NCBI GenBank assembly: GCA_023393115.1
Contig: JAEWMS010000066.1
Coordinates: 56,428 to 120,427, forward strand
Source of the DNA: Bacillota bacterium
GTDB taxonomy: Bacteria; Bacillota; Clostridia; Acetivibrionales; DSM-1351
Reading direction: 5' to 3'
Length of the DNA stretch: 64,000 nt
In this document: piece by piece, positions 16,522-24,938 of the stretch
Layout: each line of letters begins with the position of its first letter
Numbering within the stretch: the stretch's first letter is position 1
Position numbers and translations under genes: made by a program
The notes under the pieces: generated by a model
Databases searched by the model: none
What the model saw: only the letters and a program-made list of their open reading frames with translations
What the model was told of the DNA's origin: nothing

Positions 16522-18054
16522 ATGGCAGGAAAAGTGTATATTATTGGGGCAGGGCCCGGTGACTACAAGCTTTTGACCTTAAAAGCTGTAGAAGCCATAA
16601 AAAAATCCGAGGTCATCGTATATGATCGGCTTATTGACAGCAATGTACTTGGTTTTGCTGATAATGGAGCCGAATTTGTTTATGTAGGAAAACAGCCTCA
16701 GCACCACCAGGTACCTCAGAACGAAATTAATCAAATTCTATTAAAGTATGCAAAAGAAGGTAGGACTGTAGCCAGAGTAAAAGGCGGGGACCCGTTTTTA
16801 TTCGGGCGTGGTGGTGAGGAGTGCGAATATCTTCATAAAAACGGGATTGAGTTTGAGGTTGTGCCGGGTATTACCTCCTCAATAGCTGTGCCGGCATATG
16901 CAGGAATACCCGTTACTCACAGAGAATATGCTTCATCCCTTCATATTATTACCGGACACCATTCAGCTGAAAGAGAAAGCACTGGGGATATAGAAAGCAG
17001 TCCCTTATGTGATTTTGAAACACTTGCAAAACAGGAAGGTACGCTGGTTTTTCTGATGGGGGTAAAGAATATTTGTGAAATTTCAAGCGGTCTAATGATA
17101 TTTGGTAAAGCGCCAGATACGCCCGTTGCAGTTATTGAGAATGGAACCAAGCCAGAGCAAAGAGTAATTACCGGCATATTAAGGGATATTACCGAGAAGT
17201 GTGAGCAGTATAAGGTAAAATCACCTGCTGTTATTGTTATAGGAGAAGTGGCAAAGCTTTCTGAAAACCTTTGCTGGTATGGAAAAGGAGTACTTTCGGG
17301 TAAAAGGATAGTTACCACCAGACCTGCCGGACAATCAGATGCATTGGTTAAGGGTTTGGAGGAATCTGGTGCCCACGTTACTGAATTTCCTGTCATAAAA
17401 ATAACAGAGCTTCAGGAGAGTGAGAAGTTTGAAACAGCTCTGAACAGGCTGGATTCATATAGTTGGCTTATTTTTACAAGCGCAAATGGTGTTGATATTT
17501 TCTTTAAGCAGCTCAGTCAGTCAAAACTGGACATTCGTAAGCTTTATGGAATAAAAATTGCAGTTGTGGGTTCAGCCACAGAAAAAGCTCTGAATTCAAA
17601 AGGCTTGTATGCTGATTATATTCCTGAAAAATTCTCCACCAAGGAGCTATTATCGGGCTTACTCGGAAAAATAGAAAGCAGTGATAAAATACTCCTTATT
17701 AATTCAGAAATTTCCAGGCCTGAATTGACCAAGGGCATTAAAAAATCCGATATAGCTTTTGATGAAATTGCTGTATACACAACTGAACCCAATAATAATT
17801 TAGAAAGTAAACTGGATTATATTGTACCTGAGTTGGAAAGGGCTGACTATATAACTTTTACAAGCCCTTCTGCAGTAAAAGCCTTTGTTACTTTACTTGG
17901 ACAGGAAAGAATTAAGAAATTCTCAGCAGCTGTTATATGTATAGGTCCGGTTACTGCCAGTGCAGCTGCCGAAGAAGGTATGTCTGTAAAAGCAGTTGCT
18001 GAGCAATATAATGCAGAAGGAATAATTCAAAGAATTGTTGAATTAAACAAATAA
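16522..18054 (+). CDS. Uroporphyrinogen-III C-methyltransferase/uroporphyrinogen-III synthase fusion (CobA-HemD)
   Basis: A 511-residue fusion starting at the ATG just after the hemC stop. Residues 1 to about 250 are the SAM-dependent methyltransferase: IIGAGPGDYKLLTLKA, VYDRLID, VKGGDPFLFGRGGEE and PGITSSIAVPAYAGIPVTHR. Residues from about 255 on are HemD-like, with TRPAGQSDAL and ITFTSPSAVKAFV. It closes hydroxymethylbilane to uroporphyrinogen III and methylates it to precorrin-2, directly setting up siroheme synthesis by the protein at 14824-15474. Confidence 0.95.
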   Translation: MAGKVYIIGAGPGDYKLLTLKAVEAIKKSEVIVYDRLIDSNVLGFADNGAEFVYVGKQPQHHQVPQNEINQILLKYAKEGRTVARVKGGDPFLFGRGGEECEYLHKNGIEFEVVPGITSSIAVPAYAGIPVTHREYASSLHIITGHHSAERESTGDIESSPLCDFETLAKQEGTLVFLMGVKNICEISSGLMIFGKAPDTPVAVIENGTKPEQRVITGILRDITEKCEQYKVKSPAVIVIGEVAKLSENLCWYGKGVLSGKRIVTTRPAGQSDALVKGLEESGAHVTEFPVIKITELQESEKFETALNRLDSYSWLIFTSANGVDIFFKQLSQSKLDIRKLYGIKIAVVGSATEKALNSKGLYADYIPEKFSTKELLSGLLGKIESSDKILLINSEISRPELTKGIKKSDIAFDEIAVYTTEPNNNLESKLDYIVPELERADYITFTSPSAVKAFVTLLGQERIKKFSAAVICIGPVTASAAAEEGMSVKAVAEQYNAEGIIQRIVELNK

Positions 18055-18116
18055 GAATTTAGCATGCTACAACAGATTAATACCTAAGATAAGTTAATGC
18101 TTCTGGGAGGTAGGCA

Positions 18117-19085
18117 ATGGATTTAGTAAAGAGACCAAGAAGACTTAGAACAAGTGCCGGACTGAGAAAACTTGTCGGCGAAATAAAGATCGGAACAGAG
18201 GATTTCATATATCCCATGTTTGTTGTAGAAGGTTCCGGCATAGAAAGGGAAATACCCTCAATGCCGGGAATATATCATTACTCTGTGGACAAGCTGCTTT
18301 TTCAACTGGAAAAAGTACAGCAGGCAGGAATTCCAGGTATACTCCTGTTTGGAATTCCTGACGAAAAGGATGAGGTTGGTACCGGTGCCTTTTTTAGTGA
18401 CGGTATTGTTCAGAAAACCCTCAGAGCGGCAAAACAGAGGTTTCCTGAACTTGTACTATCTGCAGATTTATGTCTGTGTGAATATACCAGCCATGGACAT
18501 TGCGGTATTATTCAAGATAACAAAATAGATAATGATCTTACTTTGGAAATTTTATCAAAAGCAGCAGTCAGTCTGGCTGAAGCAGGTGCAGATATCATTG
18601 CTCCCTCAGATATGATGGATGGTAGAGTTGGTGCCATAAGGAAAGCACTTGACAGCTTTTCTTTTTCAGATAAAGCTATCATGGCCTATAGTGCGAAATA
18701 TGCCTCTGCCTTTTATGGCCCTTTCAGAGATGCGGCCGGTTCAGCTCCTGTATTCGGAGACAGGAAAACCTATCAGATGGATTACCATGGCAGGAAGGAA
18801 GCAATGAAGGAAATGGAACTAGATATAAATGAAGGTGCAGATATTGTAATGGTTAAGCCTGCTCTTGCATATCTGGATATTATACATGAAGCCGCCTCAA
18901 GGTTTGATTATCCGCTGGCAGCCTATAATGTAAGCGGTGAATACTGCATGATCAAGGCAGCTGCTCAAAAGGGCTGGATTGATGAGAAAAATGCGGCTCT
19001 TGAGTCCTTGACCGCAATAAAGAGAGCAGGTGCGGATATAATTATCAGCTACTTTGCAATGGATGCGGCCAAGTGGTTGAAATAG
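18117..19085 (+). CDS. hemB: Delta-aminolevulinic acid dehydratase (HemB)
   Basis: Porphobilinogen synthase, 322 residues. The zinc-binding cysteines appear in DLCLCEYTSHGHCG, and the two active-site lysines lie in MAYSAKYASAFYGPFR and MVKPALAYLD. Ribosome site GGGAGG. It joins two aminolevulinate molecules, made by HemA and HemL, and completes the set needed to reach uroporphyrinogen. Confidence 0.97.
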   Translation: MDLVKRPRRLRTSAGLRKLVGEIKIGTEDFIYPMFVVEGSGIEREIPSMPGIYHYSVDKLLFQLEKVQQAGIPGILLFGIPDEKDEVGTGAFFSDGIVQKTLRAAKQRFPELVLSADLCLCEYTSHGHCGIIQDNKIDNDLTLEILSKAAVSLAEAGADIIAPSDMMDGRVGAIRKALDSFSFSDKAIMAYSAKYASAFYGPFRDAAGSAPVFGDRKTYQMDYHGRKEAMKEMELDINEGADIVMVKPALAYLDIIHEAASRFDYPLAAYNVSGEYCMIKAAAQKGWIDEKNAALESLTAIKRAGADIIISYFAMDAAKWLK

Positions 19086-19162
19086 CTTGATATAAAGAAA
19101 TACAAAAACAAATACATATACAGATACAAATGACCAGATAATCTGCCACAGGAGAATTCGGA

Positions 19163-20455
19163 ATGAATACTAAAAAATCTCAAGAAGTATTTAATAAAGC
19201 CTGCATTTATATGCCAGGAGGGGTAAATAGCCCTGTCCGTGCTTTTAAATCGGTAGGAATGAAGCCTCCGATCATAAAAAAGGGGAAGGGCTCACGGCTT
19301 GTTGACCTTGACGATAATGAATATATTGATTATGTTTGCTCCTGGGGGCCAATGATCTTAGGGCATGCACAGCCTGAAGTTATTTCAGCAATAAAGGAAG
19401 CTGCCGAAAACGGTACCAGCTTCGGGGCACCCACAGAAAATGAGTTGGTACTGGCAGAACTAATTAGTGATGCCATTCCTTCCATGGAGATGTTGAGACT
19501 TGTGAGCTCGGGAACAGAGGCTGCTATGAGTGCTATACGAGTTGCCAGAGGCTATACCGGAAGGGATTTGATTGTTAAATTTGAGGGCTGCTACCATGGA
19601 CACAGTGACGGACTGCTGGTCAAAGCCGGCTCAGGAGCCTTGACTGTCGGAGTGCCGGACAGTTCCGGAGTTCCTATGGATTATTCAAAGAACACACTGG
19701 TGGCAGCATATAACGACCAGGAAGGTTTACAGGATATTTTTAAGAAATACGGTGACAAAATTGCAGCAGTAATTATTGAACCCATTGCAGCCAATATGGG
19801 ACTGGTGCTGCCTGATATTGATTTCCTTACGCAACTGCGTAACCTTACAGAAAAATATCAAGGACTATTAATTTTTGATGAAGTAATTACAGGCTTCCGG
19901 GTATCCTATGGGGGAGCACAGGAACTGTATGGTATAAAACCTGACTTGACTGTTCTGGGAAAGATTATTGGCGGGGGAATGCCTGTGGGAGCATATGGCG
20001 GGAAAAGAGAGATAATGGAGAAGGTAGCTCCGCTTGGTCCGGTATACCAGGCAGGAACTCTATCTGGCAATCCTGTTGCTGTAGCCGCGGGTATCAGTAC
20101 ATTAAAAGCCATTAAACAAAGAAAAGACTTTTATATTCGTTTGGATTGCCTGGGAAAATCCCTTGAGGATGCCTATTATGAAGCTGCGGCAAAAAATAAT
20201 GTCAATATAAGAATAAATAGAGCCGGCTCACTTTTAAGTGTATTTTTTATTGATAGGGATGTCATTGATTATAACAGTGCTGTAAGCTCAGACCTGGACA
20301 AATTCAAAAGATACTTTTCAGCTATGCTGGATAAAGGTATTTATATAGCTCCATCACAGTTTGAAGCGTTATTTGTTTCATATGCGCATAGTGAAAAGGA
20401 TATTGCTGAAACAAAAGCTGCTATTGAGTTTGCTTTTTCGAGTCTACAGCTTTAA
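19163..20455 (+). CDS. hemL: Glutamate-1-semialdehyde 2,1-aminomutase (HemL)
   Basis: A 430-residue class III PLP aminomutase. It shows PGGVNSPVRAF near the start, SSGTEAAMSAIRVARGYTGR, the FDEVITGFR Asp motif and the PLP lysine in LGKIIGGGMPVGAYGG. It converts the HemA product to aminolevulinate. Its last 12 bases overlap the stop end of the convergent copper ATPase gene, and no terminator separates the two. Confidence 0.97.
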   Translation: MNTKKSQEVFNKACIYMPGGVNSPVRAFKSVGMKPPIIKKGKGSRLVDLDDNEYIDYVCSWGPMILGHAQPEVISAIKEAAENGTSFGAPTENELVLAELISDAIPSMEMLRLVSSGTEAAMSAIRVARGYTGRDLIVKFEGCYHGHSDGLLVKAGSGALTVGVPDSSGVPMDYSKNTLVAAYNDQEGLQDIFKKYGDKIAAVIIEPIAANMGLVLPDIDFLTQLRNLTEKYQGLLIFDEVITGFRVSYGGAQELYGIKPDLTVLGKIIGGGMPVGAYGGKREIMEKVAPLGPVYQAGTLSGNPVAVAAGISTLKAIKQRKDFYIRLDCLGKSLEDAYYEAAAKNNVNIRINRAGSLLSVFFIDRDVIDYNSAVSSDLDKFKRYFSAMLDKGIYIAPSQFEALFVSYAHSEKDIAETKAAIEFAFSSLQL

Positions 20456-22531
20456 CTTTTTCTTATTCAGCAATAGTGAGTTTATAATTACGCACACAGA
20501 GCTTAATGCCATTGCAGCAGAAGCAATTACAGGACTAAGTCGGCCTGTTGCAGCAAAAGGAATTCCAATTGCATTATATATTATTGCCCAAAAGAGGTTT
20601 TGTTTAATTTTTCTCATGGTCAGTCGTGAGAGCTTAAAGGTATATGGAATAGATGTCAGGTTATCGTTCAGAATAACAATGTCAGCTGTCTCAATGGCGG
20701 CATCAGTACCCGAATGGATTGATATGCCGATATCTGCTGCGGCCAGTGAAGGTGCGTCATTGATTCCGTCACCGACCATTGCTACTGGATTGCCTTTCTT
20801 TTTTAACGAAGAAATGACCTGTAACTTTTCTTCTGGCAGAACACCTGAAATAACTGTATCAATATCAAGCTTTGCGGCTACCTGTTTTGCAGTTTTTTCA
20901 CTGTCTCCGGTAAGAAGCACCACCTGAACTCCTGTCTGCTGTAGCTGCTTAACTACTTGATAAGAACCGTCTCTTATTTCATCAGAGAGGACTATAACAG
21001 CACATAAAATATTATTTACTGCCATAAATACAAGGATTTTCCCATCTGAATGAAGTGCTTCAAGGGATTCAAGTTCTGGTTCTGCCAGTCCTTCAAATTC
21101 TTCCAGCTCTTCTGATTCGAACAGTTCTTTTGAATCTAATTGTTCTGGTGATTCTAACCGTTTTTTCAGTTCTTTTTCAGGAGAATGGCTTAATCTATAC
21201 TCATGAATATAGGCTTTAGAACCTATCCTTGTTTCAATATCATCAACGGTTGCATATATACCCTTACCGTGGATAGCCCGAAAATCCTTTACTGGTATCT
21301 CTGCATAGTTTTCTGAGCCCATAACTGCACTACAGATTGCTTTTCCTATGGGGTGTTCCGAACCCTTCTGGGCATTAACCGCCAGATTTATTAATTTCTC
21401 TTTTGAAAGGTTATGAGAATTCTGATTAATAACGATAAAGTCCGATAAGGTTAGTTTACCGGTAGTGAGAGTCCCTGTTTTATCAAATACTACGGTATTT
21501 ATCTTATAAGCCTTTTCAAGAACATCACCGCTTTTTATTAATATTCCGTTTTTCATAGCTCTCGTCATACCTGACATAATTGCTGTGGGAGTAGCCAGAC
21601 CTAATGCACAGGGGCAGGATACAACAATTACCGCAACAGCATTTATGATTGGTGTATCAATTAGAAATATGGAGTAATCCAAAATATAAAACCATGTGAT
21701 AAATGTAATCAATGAAATAATCAATACCGCCGGAATAAAAAAAGCACTGACTTTATCAGCTGTTTTTTGAATACTCGCTTTACTGCTTTGCGCTTCTTCG
21801 GTCACTTTAATAATCTGTGACAGCAAGGTATCACTTCCAACCCTTGTAGCTCTTATTTTTATAAAGCCATATGTGTTCAGTGAGGCTTCGGTCACTATAT
21901 CATTTGTGTTTTTTTCGACCGGCAGGCTTTCTCCGGTTAGCATGGATTCATCTACAGCAGAGCTTCCTTCAATTATTATTCCGTCTACGGGTACTTTTTC
22001 TCCGGGTCTTACCACTACTATATCACCAACAGATACCTCATCTATTGGAATCTGAACCTCCTCATAGTTCCTGATAACAGTTGCCAGTTTGGGTTTGAGA
22101 GAAAGAAGGCTTTCAATAGCCATAGAAGTACTTTTTCTGGATTTTGCTTCAAGAAATTTACCCAGCAGAACAAAGGTGATAATTACCGAGGAGGCTTCGA
22201 AGTATATATTTTTCATACCTGACTGTAGTAGATTATTATCGTAAAGGGAGGTGTACAGACTGTAAAAGTATGCGGCTGAAGAACCAATTACTACAAGCAA
22301 ATCCATGGTTGCTTTTTTCCAGCGCAGAGAATAAAAAGCGTTTTTATAGAATTTGAAGCCCACTATAAATTGAACCGGTGTTGCAAGTACCAGCTGCAGG
22401 CGCCAGTCATGGAGCAGTCTGGCCTTAAAGCGCAGATAATCAATTATATATGCGGCAGTTGATTTATCGGCGCTTGGAAAAAAATAGTCATGGCAAAAAC
22501 CTATACCACCCAGAAGCATGGCCAGCAGCAT
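20444..22531 (-). CDS. Copper-type P1B ATPase (CopA-like), N-terminus out of frame with its metal-binding domain
   Basis: A 695-residue open reading frame. It contains the copper CPC motif in VVSCPCALGLATPTA, the phosphorylation site DKTGTLTTG, the HP motif SEHPIGKA, the hinge MVGDGINDAP, and the final-helix YN and MALSS residues of CopA. The ATG at 22531 falls inside the first membrane helix. In-frame homology (KLKRLLVLSAILSF) continues upstream to about 22635 without a start codon, and the missing metal-binding domain is in a frame shifted by one base. A Glu-rich insertion of roughly 45 residues in the nucleotide domain (forward about 21040-21175) is unusual. Confidence 0.85.
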   Translation of the reverse strand: MLLAMLLGGIGFCHDYFFPSADKSTAAYIIDYLRFKARLLHDWRLQLVLATPVQFIVGFKFYKNAFYSLRWKKATMDLLVVIGSSAAYFYSLYTSLYDNNLLQSGMKNIYFEASSVIITFVLLGKFLEAKSRKSTSMAIESLLSLKPKLATVIRNYEEVQIPIDEVSVGDIVVVRPGEKVPVDGIIIEGSSAVDESMLTGESLPVEKNTNDIVTEASLNTYGFIKIRATRVGSDTLLSQIIKVTEEAQSSKASIQKTADKVSAFFIPAVLIISLITFITWFYILDYSIFLIDTPIINAVAVIVVSCPCALGLATPTAIMSGMTRAMKNGILIKSGDVLEKAYKINTVVFDKTGTLTTGKLTLSDFIVINQNSHNLSKEKLINLAVNAQKGSEHPIGKAICSAVMGSENYAEIPVKDFRAIHGKGIYATVDDIETRIGSKAYIHEYRLSHSPEKELKKRLESPEQLDSKELFESEELEEFEGLAEPELESLEALHSDGKILVFMAVNNILCAVIVLSDEIRDGSYQVVKQLQQTGVQVVLLTGDSEKTAKQVAAKLDIDTVISGVLPEEKLQVISSLKKKGNPVAMVGDGINDAPSLAAADIGISIHSGTDAAIETADIVILNDNLTSIPYTFKLSRLTMRKIKQNLFWAIIYNAIGIPFAATGRLSPVIASAAMALSSVCVIINSLLLNKKKLKL

Positions 22532-22629
22532 GGGGAAGGATAAAATAGCTGAAAGAACCAGAAGACGTTTTAGTTTTTGCAGCTCTGAATGTCTCTTTTT
22601 CTGATTAGTCTGCTCGGATAAGCTATCGC

Positions 22630-22830
22630 TTACTGAGAAGCCAAGTTTTCAATGTTATTTTTTATATGATTAAGATCTACTTTATCCTTATTATAGTTCA
22701 CAAATGCTTTTTCAGCTGCATAGCTGACTGTAACCTTTTCAACGCCGTCTATTGAACTTACTCTTGTCTCTATTGATATTGAACATAGGGTACAGGTCAT
22801 ACCATATATTTTTAGCACTGCACTTTCCAT
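22630..22830 (-). CDS. Heavy-metal-associated (HMA/CopZ-like) domain
   Basis: A 66-residue ferredoxin-fold metal-binding domain with the GMTCTLCS motif (Cys13, Cys16) and VEKVTVSYAAEKAFVNY. Start ATG follows AAGGTGG. It ends at a TAA, directly where the ATPase homology begins in the -1 frame. It could be a separate chaperone, the stop-terminated product of a frameshifted copA, or the front of a disrupted gene. The E. coli copA gene is known to make both a chaperone and an ATPase by -1 frameshifting. No perfect X-XXY-YYZ slippery heptamer was found between the last -1 frame stop and this TAA. Confidence 0.82.
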   Translation of the reverse strand: MESAVLKIYGMTCTLCSISIETRVSSIDGVEKVTVSYAAEKAFVNYNKDKVDLNHIKNNIENLASQ

Positions 22831-22844
22831 TAGAACACCACCTT

Positions 22845-22903
22845 AAAAAATAATAATAAAGCGGAGTAACAAATTGCAGTATTTCTGCAATTTGTTACTC
22901 CGC
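22845..22903 (-). terminator. Leader hairpin with U-tract upstream of the copper genes (candidate attenuator)
   Basis: A perfect 19-bp inverted repeat (22861-22879 with 22885-22903, 5-base loop) is followed, reading the minus strand, by a T-rich tract (22845-22860) and then the ribosome site and ATG of the HMA gene. The only upstream minus-strand promoter seen is at 22977-23005. The hairpin therefore sits in the leader and may control read-through. Confidence 0.6.
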
Positions 22904-22976
22904 CTCCAGTAAATCCGGTCAACGGATAAAAATTAGTGACTTGTATAAGCATATAAATTATATATGAATACTATAT

Positions 22977-23005
22977 ATTATATTTAAAGTTCTATATTTT
23001 GTCAA
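22977..23005 (-). promoter_or_regulatory. Promoter of the copper ATPase operon
   Basis: On the minus strand TTGACA (23005-23000), a 17-base spacer and TATAAT (22982-22977) give a consensus sigma-A promoter. The spacer contains a TAGAAC half-site shared with the ArsR operators, and a looser 19-base version of the palindrome spans 22989-23007. Confidence 0.7.
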
Positions 23006-23021
23006 ACATAGCGATTATCTA

Positions 23022-23055
23022 TTGACAGAGTTTTATTGTTCGAATATTATAGAAC
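23022..23055 (+). promoter_or_regulatory. ArsR gene promoter with overlapping operator
   Basis: TTGACA (23022-23027), 17 bases, TATTAT (23045-23050). The 18-base site GTTCGAATATTATAGAAC (23038-23055) covers the -10. The expected transcription start falls on or next to the ATG at 23057, so the message may be leaderless. Confidence 0.68.
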
Positions 23056-23056
23056 T

Positions 23057-23365
23057 ATGGATAAGTTAAATTTGGTGAAAATATTTAAAGCTCTATCGAG
23101 TGAACAAAGGTACTTAATATTTGAAATGTTGTATGAGTGGCAGCAAACCGCCAGTGGTGAGGATGGAAGCTTTCTTTATACTGACGGCATGGAGAAATGC
23201 TTTACTAAAGCATGCTGCTGTATGCACCTGTCAAAATCAACTATATCCCATCACTTTAAAGAACTGGAAAATGCGGGGCTTATTTCGTGTACCCGTAGTG
23301 GACAGAGTTCTGTGTGCAAGGTTAATATGGAGGCAGTTGAAGCTATACGCAGTTTTTTGAAATAA
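23057..23365 (+). CDS. ArsR/SmtB-family metal-sensing repressor
   Basis: A 102-residue winged-helix protein. The recognition helix region reads LSKSTISHHFKELENAGLI. Cysteines cluster just before it (Cys48, Cys53, Cys54, Cys55), at the place where ArsR proteins carry their metal-binding CxC, with Cys78 and Cys87 further on. The ATG at 23057 is preferred over an in-frame TTG at 23036, which lies in the promoter spacer. It diverges from the copper operon and precedes the glutathione genes. Matching palindromes at all three promoters suggest it represses them until metal binds. Confidence 0.85.
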   Translation: MDKLNLVKIFKALSSEQRYLIFEMLYEWQQTASGEDGSFLYTDGMEKCFTKACCCMHLSKSTISHHFKELENAGLISCTRSGQSSVCKVNMEAVEAIRSFLK

Positions 23366-23398
23366 TCAAAAAAGTATACATCCATTAGTTAAATTTTT

Positions 23399-23427
23399 TT
23401 GACATAAGAGTTCGATAGTTGTAGAAC
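23399..23427 (+). promoter_or_regulatory. Promoter/operator upstream of the glutathione genes
   Basis: TTGACA (23399-23404) is followed by GTTCGATAGTTGTAGAAC (23410-23427), an 18-base palindrome that matches the ArsR-promoter site at 13 of 18 positions, including both GTTCGA and TAGAAC arms. The -10 (TAGAAC at 17 bases) is weak. Confidence 0.6.
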
Positions 23428-23462
23428 AGTAATACCGATATTTTTTGGAAAGGCGGAGATTT

Positions 23463-24908
23463 ATGGGTTGGAATTTTAACCAGGCACTAAAGCTGTTTTC
23501 GAGTGATGACAAAGCTTATTTACTGAATGAGGGCTATTTCGGAATTGAAAGAGAAGCTCAGAGGATTACTCCACAGGGAGATCTGGCTTTAACACCTCAC
23601 CCGGCTGTTTTCGGTGATAAGGAGGAAAATCCCCGTATAACAACCGATTTTTCGGAAAGCCAGATCGAGATGATTACACCGACCTTTGAAAGTGTGGAGG
23701 AAGTTTATGAATCATTAAGAGAAATATTCACCGAAGTCGAGAATGGTATTAAAGATGAGCTTCTCTGGCCATTGAGCATGCCTCCGAAACTGCCGGCCGA
23801 AGAAAGGATTCCTGTTGCTGTCTTCAAGCAGACAAAAGAGGGGCGAGAAAAAACCGAATATCGAAACGGTTTAGCATATCGTTACGGGAAGAAGATGCAA
23901 ATGATTTCCGGAATTCACTATAATTTTTCATTTAAAGAGAGTATGATTCAAACATTATATGACAGGTTTGGACGTAATAGTAAGTATATTAATTTTAAAA
24001 ATGATATGTACATGGCAATCACAAGAAACTTTTTGCGCTATAGATGGCTGCTGATTTACTTGTTTGGAGCTTCTCCGAATTTTGATGCTTCTTACAGCTC
24101 TGTTATTGAGCAAGAACTTAAGATAGTTGAAAAGTGTTGCCCAGAAAGTACTGTTTTACTGTGCAATTTTAATCAAAAGGCCACTTCACTCAGGGTAAGC
24201 AGGTTTGGGTATTCGGATATTAATGGAGAAAGAACTAATATCTATTTTAATGAACTTGATGAGTATTTAACAAAGCTAAAAAAAATGCTTAACACAAAAA
24301 GCAAAAAGTATTCCAGAACAAATGAAAACATGGGCGAAAAAGGTGTACAGCTTAATAAAAATATACTACAGAAGGAGAGTGAATTTTATTCATCAATACG
24401 CTTAAAGCAGAATACTGCTCCGGGAGAAACACAACTAAATGCTTTGGAGGAAAGGGGAGTCAAGTATCTTGAAGTCAGGCTATTGGACATAAATCCCTAT
24501 GAAAAACTGGGTATTACACTTCAGCAATTGCATTTTTTACAGGTATTTATGCTTTACTGCCTATTTGAAAGAAGCCCGAAAATAACTCAGTATGAATTCG
24601 AAAGGATAAACTCCAATCATCATATGACAGCACTTTTTGGAAGGATGGAAAATCTATTGCTTTATGGGGATGACCATAAGATACTGCCGTTACAGGCGTT
24701 CGGAAAAGTTGTATTTGAAAAGCTTCAAATTATCGCTGACCTTATGGATAAGACTAATCGGGAGGGGAAATATTCAAAAAGTGTAGCTGCTGAATATGCC
24801 AAGCTTGAGGATTTGTCCTTACTTCCATCTGAACTGCTACAAAGAGAAATGAGGAAGACAAATACCGATTATATTAATTATGGGTTGAAATTAATCAATA
24901 AAAATTAA
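23463..24908 (+). CDS. gshA: Glutamate-cysteine ligase
   Basis: A 481-residue enzyme that joins glutamate and cysteine, the first step of glutathione synthesis. It carries the GIEREAQRI glutamate-binding start, the SGIHYNFSF motif and VKYLEVRLLDINPYEKLGI, as in the ligase half of GshF/GshA proteins. An in-frame TTG at 23445 is part of the ribosome site region, so the ATG at 23463 after AAAGGCGGAG is chosen. The second half of the pathway is in the next gene, so the usual Gram-positive GshF fusion is split here. Confidence 0.9.
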   Translation: MGWNFNQALKLFSSDDKAYLLNEGYFGIEREAQRITPQGDLALTPHPAVFGDKEENPRITTDFSESQIEMITPTFESVEEVYESLREIFTEVENGIKDELLWPLSMPPKLPAEERIPVAVFKQTKEGREKTEYRNGLAYRYGKKMQMISGIHYNFSFKESMIQTLYDRFGRNSKYINFKNDMYMAITRNFLRYRWLLIYLFGASPNFDASYSSVIEQELKIVEKCCPESTVLLCNFNQKATSLRVSRFGYSDINGERTNIYFNELDEYLTKLKKMLNTKSKKYSRTNENMGEKGVQLNKNILQKESEFYSSIRLKQNTAPGETQLNALEERGVKYLEVRLLDINPYEKLGITLQQLHFLQVFMLYCLFERSPKITQYEFERINSNHHMTALFGRMENLLLYGDDHKILPLQAFGKVVFEKLQIIADLMDKTNREGKYSKSVAAEYAKLEDLSLLPSELLQREMRKTNTDYINYGLKLINKN

Positions 24909-24938
24909 TAGTAATGAATCTGAAAGGTAGGTTAAAGT

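Noticed and set aside
20361..20927. 188-codon plus-strand frame at the hemL/copper ATPase junction
   Set aside because: It is antisense to the conserved C-terminus of the ATPase and begins inside hemL.
22660..22680. A-rich heptamer A-AAA-AAT as the slippery site for copper ATPase frameshifting
   Set aside because: TAA and TGA follow in the -1 frame just downstream, so a slip there could not reach the ATPase frame.
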